This document shows, in pieces, positions 25,279-33,954 of a stretch of DNA of 64,000 bases. A program made the position numbers and the translations under genes. The first letter of the stretch is position 1. Each line of letters starts with the position of its first letter. Source of the DNA: CBDFLS01 sp965249185 (GTDB taxonomy: Bacteria; Chloroflexota; Dehalococcoidia; Lucifugimonadales; Australimonadaceae); the NCBI GenBank assembly GCA_965249185.1, contig CBDFLS010000002.1, forward strand, positions 434,001 to 498,000, given 5' to 3'. Under the pieces are notes generated by a model that did no database searches, had not been told where the DNA came from, and saw nothing but the letters and a program-made list of their open reading frames with translations.

Positions 25279-28200
25279 CTATGTCCGGCTCGTGTCCTGG
25301 ACCTTCTTCACGGCCAGCGTCAGGTGGATGCCCTCCACCTCCTGGCGCTCGGTGTAGGCGCCCTTGGCCGGCGGTGCGTGGAGCAGCTCGCGGCTGAGCG
25401 TCTCGCGGCAGATGTAGTCCCCGTGGCCCTTCAGCACGCTGCGTATCCGCTCGTCGCCGCCATCGATGGAGGCGACGATGCGGTCGGCGATATCGAGCCC
25501 GGCGCTCCGGCGCAGGCTCTGGAGGCGGTGCACCAGCTCGCGGGCCAGGCCCTCCTCCTCCAGCTCCGGCGTGAGCGCGGTGTCGACCGCCACCGACAAT
25601 CCGCCCTCCGTGGCCGTGGCGAGCCCTGCCCGCTCCTCCTCGAGCACCAGCACCTCGTCGGGCTCCAGCGTGAAGCCGTCTAACGTCACGGGCGTCCCGC
25701 CGCGGACCTGGCCGGCCACGGCTGAGGGGTCGGCCTCCCGGAGCGCGGCGGCGATGCGCGAGACCTCGGCGCCGTACTTGGGCCCCAGCAGCGCCAGGTT
25801 AGGCCGGATGCCGATGCTCACCAACGTCTCCTCCGGCGCCACCTCCACGGCTTTGACGTTGAGCTCGTCCAGCACCTGGGACTCCACCAGCGCCAGCAGC
25901 TCCCGCTCGTCCGGCTGGCGCAGCTTCACCAGCGCGCGGGCCAGGGGCTGGCGCACCTTGACGCCCGCCTTGCTGCGGGCGGCCCGGCCCAGGCTGGCGA
26001 TACGCATGGCCAAGCGCACCGCCCTGCCCAGGGTGGCGTCCACGTTGGAGGGGTCGGCCTGCGGGTAGTCGGCCAGGTGAACGCTCTCGGGCGAGCCGAG
26101 GGGCGCCAGGTTCCTGTAGAGCTCGTCGGCCACGAAGGGCGTGAGGGGCGCCATGAGCCGGCAGAGCGTGAGGAGGCAGGTGTACAGCGTGACGTAGGCC
26201 CACGCCTTGTCCTCGTCGGCCTCGCTTCCTTCGGCTGTGTTGAGGACGGGATTCCAGAAGCGGCGGCGGCTGCGGCGGACGTACCAGTTGGAGAGGCCGT
26301 CCACGAACTCCTCGATGCGCCGCCCGGCGTCGGTGGGGTTGTAGCCGTCCAGGAGCTCCGTGACCTCGCGGACGAGCTCGTTTAGCTCCGAGAGCATCCA
26401 CCGGTCCAGCTCGTGGGGCGGCCGGCCCGCCAGCGCCGGGCCTCCCACCTCGCCCTTCCAATAAGCCGCGTGGGTCTGCGGGTCGAAGCCGTCCAGTCTG
26501 GCGTAGGTGACGAAGAAGCTGTAGGTGTTCCAGAGGGTCAGCAGGAAGCGGCGCAGCGACTCCTGCACCAGGCCCTTGGAGAAGCGGCGGGTGCCGCCCG
26601 CCGGCGCGGCGGTGAACAGGTACCAGCGCAGCGCGTCGGCGCCCTGCTCGTTCAGCACCGACCACGGGTCCACCACGTTGCCCTTGGACTTGGACATCTT
26701 CTCGCCCCGCTCGTCCAGAATGAGACCCAGGCAGATCACGTTCTGGTAAGAGGGACGCCCGGCCGTCAGGGTCGAGAGGGCCAGCAGGCTGTAGAACCAC
26801 CCGCGGGTCTGGTCCACGGCCTCCGTGATGTAGTCGGCGGGGAAGTAGGGGCTTCGCATCAGCCCATCGATGTCCTCCAGCCGCACCTCGCTCCCGCCGG
26901 GCACTGGCAGCGTCACGGGATAGGCCCACTGAGCGAAGGGCATGGCGCCGGAGTCGTACCAGGCGTCGGCCACCTCCGGCACGCGGCGCATGACGCCGCC
27001 GCACTCCCGGCAGTCGATCTCCACCCTATCGACGTAGGGCCGGTGCAGGTCCAGGCCGTCCACCAGGAGGCGCGTCCCGGCGGTGGCGCGTTTCCGCAGC
27101 TCCGCCACGCTCCCGACGCAGTGGGTGGCGTCGCAACCCTGGCAACGCCAGATGGGGATGGGCGTGCCCCAGTACCGCTCGCGGGAGACGGCCCAGTCCA
27201 CGTTGTTCCGGAGCCACTCGCCGAAGCGGCCCTCCTGAATGTGCTCGGGGTACCAGTGAATGCCCTGGTTGCCGGCCACCATCTCGTCCTTCACGGCGGT
27301 GGTACGGATGTACCAGGAGGACTTGGCGTAGTAGAGCAGGGGCGTGCCGCATCGCCAGCAGAAGGGGTAGGTGTGGCGGATGACCTCTCGGCGGAAGAGG
27401 AGGCCACGCTGCTTCAGGTCTTTGATGATGTCCGTGTCTGCACCAGTCTCTCCCTCGCGGTCCTTCACGAACTTACCGGCGCCGGGGAAGGGCCCCTGAA
27501 GCACGCCGTGGAGGTCCACCGTGTGGAGCGTGTGAATGCCGTGGGCGCGGCCCAGCTCCTGGTCGTCGGCGCCGTAGGCGGGCGCGGTGTGAACGATGCC
27601 CGTGCCCTCTCTGGTGGTCACGAAGCCCGCCGGCAGCACACGGTGACCGTGGTGTGCTAGCTCGTCGCTGCGGTAGGGCGGCTCGTAGTAAACGCCCACC
27701 AACTCCTGGCCGGTGAACCGCTCCAGCACCTGCCAGCCGTCGCTCAGTACGCGCTCCATGAGGCTCGTGGCCACGAGCAGGCGCTCCTGGGACGCGTCCG
27801 CAGGCGGTTCGACCAGCGCGTACTCCTCGCGGGGCGCCACGGCCAGGGCCCTGTTGGCGGTGAGCGTCCAGGGCGTGGTCGTCCACACCAGAAAAGAGGG
27901 TGCTTCCCGCTCCCAGCGGGCGGCCTTGAGGTCGTACCCCAGCCGGGCCAGCGATTGCTCCGTGGCCCCGTCGGCGGCGCCCTGGGTCGCGGCGAGTCGG
28001 AAGCGCACGTACACCGACGGGTCCGGTGTGTCCTCCTCGTAGCCCAGGGCCACCTCGTGGGAGCTGAGGCTGGTCACGCAGCGAGGACAGTGGGGCGTCA
28101 CCTTGTAGCCTTCGTACACCAGGCCCCGGTCCCAGAAGCGGCGGAAGAGCTGCCAGCCCGTCTCGATATAGCTGTTGTCGTAGGTCACGTAGGCGTTGGC

Positions 28201-28650
28201 CATGTCCAGCCAGACGCCCGCCCGCTCCGTCATCGACTCCCACTCCTTCACGTAGCGGAAGACACTCTCGCGGCAGCGGCGGTTGAACTCCTCGACCCCG
28301 TACTCCTCGATCTCCCGCTTGGAGCTGAGGCCCAGCTCCTTCTCCACCTCCAGCTCCACGGGCAGGCCGTGGGTGTCCCAGCCCGCCTTGCGCACGGGCC
28401 GGAAGCCCCGCATGGTCTTGTAGCGCAGGACCACGTCCTTGAAGACGCGGGAGAGCACGTGGTGCAGGCCGGGGTTGCCGTTGGCCGTGGGCGGCCCCTC
28501 GTAGAAGACGAAGAGCGGCGCATCCCGGCGGAGGGCATCCACCCGGTGGAAGACGTCTATCCGGTGCCAGCGCTCCAGCGCCGCCTCCTCCATCTCCGGG
28601 AAGCGGACCTTGCTGGAGACCGGCTCGAACTGCTTGCGAGATTTGGCCAT
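25279..28650 (-). CDS. ileS: Isoleucyl-tRNA synthetase with GLHH signature
   Basis: 1123-aa class I synthetase charging tRNA-Ile. Rossmann, CP1 editing (VWTTTPWTLTANRALAVAP; YGADDQELGRAHGIHTLH), KMSKS (GEKMSKSKGNVVDPW) and anticodon-binding domains are all present. The length and the C-terminal region ending KVQDTSRT resemble the IleRS2 (eukaryote-like) branch. The HIGH motif (residues 61-64, bases 28459-28470) reads GLHH within TANGNPGLHHVLSR. The first and third positions of the canonical HxGH are exchanged. Such GxHH IleRS2 enzymes have been linked to very high mupirocin resistance. An Ile-type T-box leader precedes the gene. ATG 28650 is the natural start. Confidence 0.96.
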   Translation of the reverse strand: MAKSRKQFEPVSSKVRFPEMEEAALERWHRIDVFHRVDALRRDAPLFVFYEGPPTANGNPGLHHVLSRVFKDVVLRYKTMRGFRPVRKAGWDTHGLPVELEVEKELGLSSKREIEEYGVEEFNRRCRESVFRYVKEWESMTERAGVWLDMANAYVTYDNSYIETGWQLFRRFWDRGLVYEGYKVTPHCPRCVTSLSSHEVALGYEEDTPDPSVYVRFRLAATQGAADGATEQSLARLGYDLKAARWEREAPSFLVWTTTPWTLTANRALAVAPREEYALVEPPADASQERLLVATSLMERVLSDGWQVLERFTGQELVGVYYEPPYRSDELAHHGHRVLPAGFVTTREGTGIVHTAPAYGADDQELGRAHGIHTLHTVDLHGVLQGPFPGAGKFVKDREGETGADTDIIKDLKQRGLLFRREVIRHTYPFCWRCGTPLLYYAKSSWYIRTTAVKDEMVAGNQGIHWYPEHIQEGRFGEWLRNNVDWAVSRERYWGTPIPIWRCQGCDATHCVGSVAELRKRATAGTRLLVDGLDLHRPYVDRVEIDCRECGGVMRRVPEVADAWYDSGAMPFAQWAYPVTLPVPGGSEVRLEDIDGLMRSPYFPADYITEAVDQTRGWFYSLLALSTLTAGRPSYQNVICLGLILDERGEKMSKSKGNVVDPWSVLNEQGADALRWYLFTAAPAGGTRRFSKGLVQESLRRFLLTLWNTYSFFVTYARLDGFDPQTHAAYWKGEVGGPALAGRPPHELDRWMLSELNELVREVTELLDGYNPTDAGRRIEEFVDGLSNWYVRRSRRRFWNPVLNTAEGSEADEDKAWAYVTLYTCLLTLCRLMAPLTPFVADELYRNLAPLGSPESVHLADYPQADPSNVDATLGRAVRLAMRIASLGRAARSKAGVKVRQPLARALVKLRQPDERELLALVESQVLDELNVKAVEVAPEETLVSIGIRPNLALLGPKYGAEVSRIAAALREADPSAVAGQVRGGTPVTLDGFTLEPDEVLVLEEERAGLATATEGGLSVAVDTALTPELEEEGLARELVHRLQSLRRSAGLDIADRIVASIDGGDERIRSVLKGHGDYICRETLSRELLHAPPAKGAYTERQEVEGIHLTLAVKKVQDTSRT

Positions 28651-28957
28651 GGCGTTTCCCAGCCGTTCGCGCGTCGCGCATAAAACAAAGGCCGCCCCTT
28701 ACAAAGGGACGGGCCTGAAAAGGTTCCCGCGGTACCACCCTTATTCCCCAGTCCGGCCGGGGCGCTCCACAGGGCGCCAACACGCCCTCGCCACTGATAA
28801 CGGGTGGCGGGCCCGGTCAGGCCTACTGGTCCCGGTGTGCCGGAACGTTCGGCTGACGGCTCGGGAGGGATCTTCGAACGGGGTCGGCCCGCCGGCTCGC
28901 ACCGGACCCGGCTCGCTGAGAGAGTGTGCCCGTCTACTCGTCTCCGTCGTCGCCGTT
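28651..28957 (-). promoter_or_regulatory. T-box leader of ileS
   Basis: On the minus strand the leader carries the T-box AAGGGTGGTACCGCGGG (28726-28743). After it comes a terminator stem (GGCCCGTCCC...GGGGCGGCC, 28690-28715) with a T-rich tail, about 40 nt before the ATG. Upstream is a normal Stem I region starting GACGGAGACGAGTAGACGGG (28930-28949). The text GAAGATCCC in the specifier region offers ATC, an Ile codon, matching the gene. Uncharged tRNA-Ile should favour the antiterminator. The specifier assignment is by eye. Confidence 0.88.
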
Positions 28958-28963
28958 GCCAAG

Positions 28964-28993
28964 ACGGTAGCATGGCGCTGCAAGGAGCGTCAA
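28964..28993 (-). promoter_or_regulatory. Predicted ileS promoter
   Basis: Minus strand: TTGACG (28988-28993), an 18-base spacer, TACCGT (28964-28969). Its start point would fall near 28957, immediately before the T-box Stem I, which supports it despite the weak -10. Confidence 0.5.
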
Positions 28994-29094
28994 GCCAGGA
29001 CGTATGGGAAGAGCAGCGTCTGCCAGGCCGAACGTGGAGGTGTTTTTCCCGTCCAACCCGCCCCGTTCGTTCGTTCCTTGGGAGAGGGGCCGGA

Positions 29095-29208
29095 GCGCAC
29101 GCCCCGCCGCTGACCGTCACCGAGGACGACGTGGACGAGATGGTGGAGGCCGCCGACCAGGCCATCGGCTACATGGAGCGGAAGCTGGGTCTGGGCCGAT
29201 GGCGGTCT
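29095..29208 (+). pseudogene. Remnant of a class III aminotransferase C-terminus
   Basis: One frame reads APPLTVTEDDVDEMVEAADQ and then AIGYMERKLGLGRW, the usual last strand and helix of class III aminotransferases. Upstream sequence in the same frame has no aminotransferase features. It appears to be the stub of a deleted gene. The rest of 28994-29210 shows nothing recognisable. Confidence 0.4.
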
Positions 29209-29210
29209 AG

Positions 29211-30173
29211 TCACTGTCTGCGGCGGCGGGAGCGGAAGCCCCGCCGGCTGCGACGGGGGCGGGCGCCGGCTTCGGCCTCACGCCTGCTCGGTGGCGGAGC
29301 GGCCGTGGCGGTTCCCTCCGTCTCCTCATCCCCCGGCTCGGTCGGAATCTCGGCCTCTGGCCGCTGGGCAGCCTGGGCCGTCGACTCCTGGGCCAACCGG
29401 TACCGGAAGCGGCTGGCCACGGTGACTATGCCCAGCAGCACGGAGCTGGAGACCATCCACTGCACCGCCGCCTCTCCGAAGCTCCCCACGGTGAGCGCCT
29501 CATCCCGGAGCAGCGGCTCCTGCCACCCCGACAGCAGGCCGTGGGACATGACCAGGGCCCAAAGAAGCACGCTGCTCCGGACAGCGGGGCCGGCGGCATT
29601 GAACAGCAGCCCGTAGGCGATCCAGAGGAGTGCCCCCATCTCCAGGACCGCGCGCAGGGCGGCGGCCATGGTGAAGAGCGGCGCGCCGGCGATGGCGACG
29701 CCGGCCTCCGCCTCGAACACAGGGATTCGGGCCGCCTGGGCCATCAGAAAGAAGGCGCCAAAGGCGATGGCATAGTGAGTGCTGTGCTTGGCCAGGGCCA
29801 CACTGATTAAGAGCACGAAGCCGTAGACCACTACGAAGGCAAGCAGCGCGGCGGGCGCGGCGGCGAGGTCGGATTCGCGCGCCGCGAACCCGATGGCGAG
29901 GATGGCGACGGCGCCCAGACCGGCGGGCGGCCAGGTGAAGAGGCCCAGCGGAAGCCTTCGCCGGGTGGCGTAGAAACCACCCGCGGCCGCCAGCATCAGA
30001 AGGACCGCGGCCGGCGGAGAGATGCCTCCCACGGTGCCCGGTCCGTCCAGCGCGCGCCAGGGCCAGGAGACCAGGGAGGCGGTCAGCAGCAGCAGATAGG
30101 GCAGGGCCAGTATCAGGCCGGGGTGATAGCGCTGGGAGCCGAAGATTGGGCTAGGGGTGGGGGAGGCGTTCAT
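29211..30173 (-). CDS. Polytopic membrane protein of unknown function
   Basis: 320-aa protein with about seven or eight hydrophobic segments (for example LILALPYLLLLTASLVSW, AALLAFVVVYGFVLLISVAL, AVLEMGALLWIAYGLLF). The hydrophilic tail is Pro/Glu-rich and ends in a very basic run (RPRRSRRGFRSRRRRQ). ATG 30173 is preferred over GTG 30188 because GGCGG lies at a workable distance before it. The basic tail could contact nucleic acid or acidic lipid. No family recognised; a CPBP-like or sensor membrane domain is possible but unsupported. Confidence 0.6.
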   Translation of the reverse strand: MNASPTPSPIFGSQRYHPGLILALPYLLLLTASLVSWPWRALDGPGTVGGISPPAAVLLMLAAAGGFYATRRRLPLGLFTWPPAGLGAVAILAIGFAARESDLAAAPAALLAFVVVYGFVLLISVALAKHSTHYAIAFGAFFLMAQAARIPVFEAEAGVAIAGAPLFTMAAALRAVLEMGALLWIAYGLLFNAAGPAVRSSVLLWALVMSHGLLSGWQEPLLRDEALTVGSFGEAAVQWMVSSSVLLGIVTVASRFRYRLAQESTAQAAQRPEAEIPTEPGDEETEGTATAAPPPSRREAEAGARPRRSRRGFRSRRRRQ

Positions 30174-30323
30174 ATCCGCCTTTCGCACTCCTGGTCTCGG
30201 CTCCTGGAATGACGCCTCGGACCGCCGGCGACGGAGCAGTAGTCTGCGGACGGGTCGGTCTACTGGGCCGGAGGAGGCGTGCCGGAGCGGTGCTGCCCCA
30301 GCGCTGTCGCCGCTCCTGGGCGG

Positions 30324-30980
30324 CTAGTCCCTCGGGCCTTCCAGGGGCCGGATGGTCACCCGGCGCTCCAGACCCTCGCCGCTGCTCTCGGTGGCGACCT
30401 GGCCGTTGTCCGTCAGGCTCATGTGGATGATGCGCCGGTCGGCCGCCGACATGGCCTCCAGGGTGATGGGCGTGCCGCTGGCCGCCACCTGTTTGGCCGT
30501 GCGGTTGGCCAGCAGGCGGAGGTTCTGGTGGCGGCGCTCGCGGTACTGCTCCACGTCCACCATCACCATGGTCCGCTCGCCCTGCTGACGGCTGAGCAGC
30601 ATATTGACCACGAACTGGAGCGCCTGGAGCGTCTCCCCCCGGCGGCCGATGAGCAGGCCTGCGTCGTCTCCCTGGATGTCGATGATTGGTGGGTCGTCGG
30701 GTCCGGAGCCGGAGCTGCGGATGGTGGGCAGGGCGTCCACGTCCATGGCCCTGAGGATGCGGCCCACCGTCACTATGGCCGCCGACGCCGTGCCGCCCTC
30801 CTGAGATATGCGGGTCACCCGGACCCGGGCCGGCTCGGCGCCGATGCCCAGGATGCCGGTGCGTCCTTTGCTAATGACGCTTACTTCGACCGCGTCGCGG
30901 TCGACGCCGAGTTCGAGGAGCGCGATTTCGATCGCGTCCTCCACCGTCTTGCTGGTCATCTCGATCATCTCTTTGTCCAT
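30324..30980 (-). CDS. jag: Jag/KhpB RNA-binding protein
   Basis: 218-aa three-domain protein. Jag-N (KTVEDAIEIALLELGVDRDA...GILGIGAEPARVRV, residues 10-60), a KH-type segment (DDAGLLIGRRGETLQALQFV, about 105-125) and R3H (AADRRIIHMSLTDN, about 190-205). It partners with KhpA in cell-elongation and RNA control in Gram-positive bacteria. It is the classical neighbour of yidC. Ribosome site AAGGAG lies inside the yidC 3' end, and the genes overlap by 110 nt in different frames. Confidence 0.93.
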   Translation of the reverse strand: MDKEMIEMTSKTVEDAIEIALLELGVDRDAVEVSVISKGRTGILGIGAEPARVRVTRISQEGGTASAAIVTVGRILRAMDVDALPTIRSSGSGPDDPPIIDIQGDDAGLLIGRRGETLQALQFVVNMLLSRQQGERTMVMVDVEQYRERRHQNLRLLANRTAKQVAASGTPITLEAMSAADRRIIHMSLTDNGQVATESSGEGLERRVTIRPLEGPRD

Positions 30981-31779
30981 GGTCGTCTAACTCCTTGGGC
31001 GGCGGGGGGGTCAGCAGCGTTGGGGCCAGCGCGGGACCACGCTTCGGCCGGAGGCTGCCCCAACCGCTAACGAAGTACTGGATAATGATTCCGATGAGGT
31101 TGGAAATGACCCAATAGAGGACAAGGCCACTGGGGAAGGTGAAGCCGAGGATCACGAAGAAGATGGGCATCATCCAGAGCATCATCCGCTGGGTGCTCTG
31201 CTGCCGCGGGTCGATGCTGGGCTGCATGGCCATCTTCTGCTGGACCCACATGCTGGCGCCGGCGAGGGCCGGAAGAACGGGCAGGCCCAGGCTCGTGTCC
31301 GGCTGCGCCAGGTCCATCCACAGGAAGGTTCGGTCCACGGGCACCACGCCGTGAAGGAACGAGAGCCACGAGTAGATCCGCGGTCCCAGGCCCGCCAGGT
31401 TCTCCGGCGTGAAGGGGAGGGTGTTGTTGATGGCGTAGAAGAGGCCGATCCAGATGGGGAGCTGAATGGCGAAGGGGCCCAGACAGCCTATGGGGCTCAC
31501 CCCCATCTCCTTGTAGAGCCCCATAGTCTCCTTGGAGCGGCGCTGGGGGTCACCCTTGAACCGCTCCTGGATCGCCTTCATTTTGGGCTGGAGGGCCGTC
31601 ATCTTTTGGGTCTGGCGGAGCTGGCGGAGGGTGAGCGGGTAGGTCAGGCCCCGGGTGATGATGGTGAAGGCGATGATGGACAGCCCAAAGCTGCTGAACA
31701 GCCACGTGTAGAGCAGCAGCAACCCATTGGTCATTGGGTTGACGATAACCGCGTTCCAGAGGTAGCCGATGGTCTCCAT
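30871..31779 (-). CDS. yidC: YidC/Oxa1 membrane insertase
   Basis: 302-aa insertase of the short, Gram-positive-like type. Core motifs: WLFSSFGLSIIAFTIITRGL, QKMTALQPKMKAIQERFKGD, ETMGLYKEMGVSPIGCLGPF and VLYWVISNLIGIIIQYF. There is no large periplasmic domain. The C-terminal tail is strongly charged and ends RTRRRPRRGRSKRH, a ribosome-binding-type tail. This tail is encoded in the 110 bp that also encode the N-terminus of Jag in another frame. ATG 31779, 16 nt after the propeller gene. Confidence 0.94.
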   Translation of the reverse strand: METIGYLWNAVIVNPMTNGLLLLYTWLFSSFGLSIIAFTIITRGLTYPLTLRQLRQTQKMTALQPKMKAIQERFKGDPQRRSKETMGLYKEMGVSPIGCLGPFAIQLPIWIGLFYAINNTLPFTPENLAGLGPRIYSWLSFLHGVVPVDRTFLWMDLAQPDTSLGLPVLPALAGASMWVQQKMAMQPSIDPRQQSTQRMMLWMMPIFFVILGFTFPSGLVLYWVISNLIGIIIQYFVSGWGSLRPKRGPALAPTLLTPPPPKELDDHGQRDDRDDQQDGGGRDRNRAPRTRRRPRRGRSKRH

Positions 31780-31795
31780 TCTTGCGGTACGTCTC

Positions 31796-33037
31796 CTACT
31801 TGATGCTTACCGGCCAACCTTTGACTGGGAACCGCTTGGTGATATCGATGGCGTGGATGGTGCGGTCCATCGCGTGCACGTACACCACACCGTCTTTGGC
31901 CATGAGGGGCCCCCGGACATCGGCGCCGATCTCGAAGCTCCACTGCACGCTTCCGTTGCTGGCGCTCAGCAGATACAGCGTGTCGGCGTCGGAGGCCACC
32001 ACCACCTGACTGCCTATCACCACGGGAGTGGAGAGGATGGCCCCTCCGGTATCGAAGGGCGTCCAGAGCTGAGCGCCCGTGGCCAGATTCACCGCGTAGA
32101 GCTTGCCGTCCAGACTGGGGACAAAGAGCGAGCGGCCGTCCGTGGCCACTCCACCCCAGAACCAGTTGCCGGCGGTGAGGAGCTTGGAAATCTGCCCCGA
32201 GGAGGCGTCCACGGCGTAGAAGCTGCGGTCGAAGGAGCCCACATATATCCGTCCCTGTGCGACCAGCGGGGTCGAGGCGATGGCGCCGCCCAGCTCGACC
32301 GGCGCCAGCCACTGGAGCGAGCAGTCCTCCAGGGAGACGGCGTAGAGGCGGTGGTCCAGGTCGCCGAAATAGGCGATGCCATCGCTCACGGTGGGAGTGG
32401 ACCAGACCTTGCCGATGGTGCCCGACGCAGGGTACCTGCACTCCTCGGAGCCATCGTCTGCGTTGAGCACGTAGAATCGGCCGGTCTCGGAGTTCACCGC
32501 CGCGCCGAAGATTGCCTTGTCCCCCACGATCACCACGGAGCCCACCACCCCCTTGCTGATCTCATCCGCAGCACTCTCTTTGATACCGCCGGAGAAACCC
32601 ACTTCGAACTGCCACACCTTTTGTCCACCGCCGTCCTCCACTCTCCCCGCCGTCACGGCATAGACTTTGCCGTTGTCTCCTCCCAAGAAGGCTTTGCCGT
32701 CGGCCACCGCCGGGGTGCCGTAGATGGCCCCGAGCTCGTCTACTGAGTCTCCGGTATCCTGGGGAAACTGCCACTCGCGGATGCCCGTTTCAGCGTCCAA
32801 GGCCAGGAGGGTTCCCTCCTGGGTGCCAACGTAAACCAGCTCCCCGCCGTCCACCACCGCCGACCATCCGCCGCCGGCGGCGAACCGCCCGCCCGTGCAT
32901 CCTCCCACCAACAGCAGCGCCAGCAGCCCCACGGCCAGGTGCCAGCGGCGGACAGGCGAGCCCGCGCCGCGCCGCTTCCGGCGTTCCTCTGAGTGCGCTG
33001 ATGGGCTTGAGCGTCTCAACAAGATGCGTTCCTTCAT
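31796..33037 (-). CDS. PQQ-like beta-propeller lipoprotein (BamB-like fold)
   Basis: 413-aa secreted protein. A basic N-terminus, the hydrophobic stretch HLAVGLLALLLVGG and a lipobox Cys (GGCTGG) are followed by seven or so WD/PQQ-like blades (LVYVGTQEGTLLALDAETGI, KAFLGGDNGKVYAVTAG, RIYVGSFDRSFYAVDASSGQ, LFVPSLDGKLYAVNLATGAQ). ATG 33037 overlaps the yidD stop by 4 nt (ATGA), fixing the start. Its place between yidD and yidC suggests a role in membrane-protein assembly, but BamB proper works with an outer-membrane machine not expected here. Function inferred only. Confidence 0.85.
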   Translation of the reverse strand: MKERILLRRSSPSAHSEERRKRRGAGSPVRRWHLAVGLLALLLVGGCTGGRFAAGGGWSAVVDGGELVYVGTQEGTLLALDAETGIREWQFPQDTGDSVDELGAIYGTPAVADGKAFLGGDNGKVYAVTAGRVEDGGGQKVWQFEVGFSGGIKESAADEISKGVVGSVVIVGDKAIFGAAVNSETGRFYVLNADDGSEECRYPASGTIGKVWSTPTVSDGIAYFGDLDHRLYAVSLEDCSLQWLAPVELGGAIASTPLVAQGRIYVGSFDRSFYAVDASSGQISKLLTAGNWFWGGVATDGRSLFVPSLDGKLYAVNLATGAQLWTPFDTGGAILSTPVVIGSQVVVASDADTLYLLSASNGSVQWSFEIGADVRGPLMAKDGVVYVHAMDRTIHAIDITKRFPVKGWPVSIK

Positions 33038-33243
33038 GGCACCGGGTCGTACCCGCGGCCTCCCAACGGGTGGCACCGGACCAGACGCCGTACAGCCAGC
33101 CAGGTCCCGCGGACGACGCCATGCCGGTGGAACGCCTCCCGAGAGTAGTGGGAGCAGGTGGGCGTGTAGCGGCAGACGCCCGGCGTGTAGGGCGACACAG
33201 CGTGCTGGTACCAGGTGATGAGCCCCGTGGCTACTCGTCGCAT
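33034..33243 (-). CDS. yidD: YidD membrane-protein insertion factor
   Basis: 69-aa small protein with the invariant pattern YQHAVSPYTPGVCRYTPTCS followed by HYSREAF and LVRCHPLGGRGYDPVP. It helps YidC-dependent insertion. ATG 33243 follows the rnpA stop directly and its own stop overlaps the propeller-gene start, so translation is coupled along rnpA-yidD-propeller. Confidence 0.96.
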   Translation of the reverse strand: MRRVATGLITWYQHAVSPYTPGVCRYTPTCSHYSREAFHRHGVVRGTWLAVRRLVRCHPLGGRGYDPVP

Positions 33244-33681
33244 CTATACATCTTTCTTTTGGGCCTCGGGAATGGGCTTTTGGGTCTCGGGAATGGGGGA
33301 GCCCGCGAGCACGCTGGCCCGGCGCTCCACGCTCAGCACCGCCTCCTGCAGCGCGGCAAAGCCGGCCTCGGCCGCCGCCGCCCGGGCGATGAAGAGCAGG
33401 TCCCAGCCGGACCGTACCGGGGTCTGGCGGACCACCTCTCGGATCCGGCGCCGCACCCGGTTCCTGACCACTGCCTTATTCGTTACCCTGCGGCCTACAA
33501 CGAAGGCGAAACGGGTATAGGGAAGGGAGTTGGGAGCCGCTCGCAGCACCAGCAGTGGATGGGCCCGGGAGATACCGTGCTCTCGGATCGCCTGAAAGTC
33601 GCTCTGGCGGCGCAGATGCTGCTCTCGCCGTAGGCCGACGCTCGAACGGACTGCGCTCGATGGGAGGGAGATAGTGCTCAA
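33244..33681 (-). CDS. rnpA: Ribonuclease P protein component
   Basis: 145-aa basic protein with the RnpA core: LRREQHLRRQSDFQAIREHG, RFAFVVGRRVTNKAVVRNRV and RRRIREVVRQ. There is no ATG near the family start. TTG at 33681 overlaps the rpmH stop (TTGA) and gives a protein of normal length, so it is preferred to the long frame that runs through rpmH. Near the C-terminus a 21-bp tandem repeat encodes PIPETQK-PIPEAQK. Confidence 0.9.
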   Translation of the reverse strand: MSTISLPSSAVRSSVGLRREQHLRRQSDFQAIREHGISRAHPLLVLRAAPNSLPYTRFAFVVGRRVTNKAVVRNRVRRRIREVVRQTPVRSGWDLLFIARAAAAEAGFAALQEAVLSVERRASVLAGSPIPETQKPIPEAQKKDV

Positions 33682-33815
33682 GCGGCGAGCTGGTGACGCC
33701 CCTTGAAGCGGCGGCGGTGTAGCACGGCCCGGCCCATGCGGGTCGCCATGCGGGCCATAAAACCGTGACGTCGCAGTCGACGCCGTTTCTTGGGTTGCCA
33801 CGTTCGTTTAGGCAC
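33678..33815 (-). CDS. rpmH: Ribosomal protein L34
   Basis: 45-aa basic protein: VPKRTWQPKKRRRLRRHGFM and ARMATRMGRAVLHRRRFKGR, the full L34 pattern. The start is GTG 33815. The stop overlaps the rnpA TTG. It heads the rpmH-rnpA-yidD-propeller-yidC-jag operon, the block usually found near the replication origin; no dnaA or origin is visible here. Confidence 0.96.
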   Translation of the reverse strand: MPKRTWQPKKRRRLRRHGFMARMATRMGRAVLHRRRFKGRHQLAA

Positions 33816-33954
33816 GGGCGCTCTTACTACTCGGCGGACCTTGGCCCGCGTCGAAAGTATAATGGCGGCTACGAGGGGTGTCAAACGAGGCGGCTTACCG
33901 GAAATGCACTCCAGGGGCCATCCTCAAACGGCCCCGCGCCCGTGGAGGGGAGAT

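Noticed and set aside
30324..31070. Plus-strand ORFs across jag/yidC and similar long antisense frames elsewhere (for example 11230-13128, 26413-27660, 48215-49807, 53286-54968)
   Set aside because: High GC keeps antisense frames open; these are His/Arg/Gly-rich shadows of confirmed genes with no start signals or homology.
33682..33801. N-terminal extension of RnpA into rpmH
   Set aside because: It is the rpmH coding region in another frame; the TTGA overlap gives a normal RnpA.
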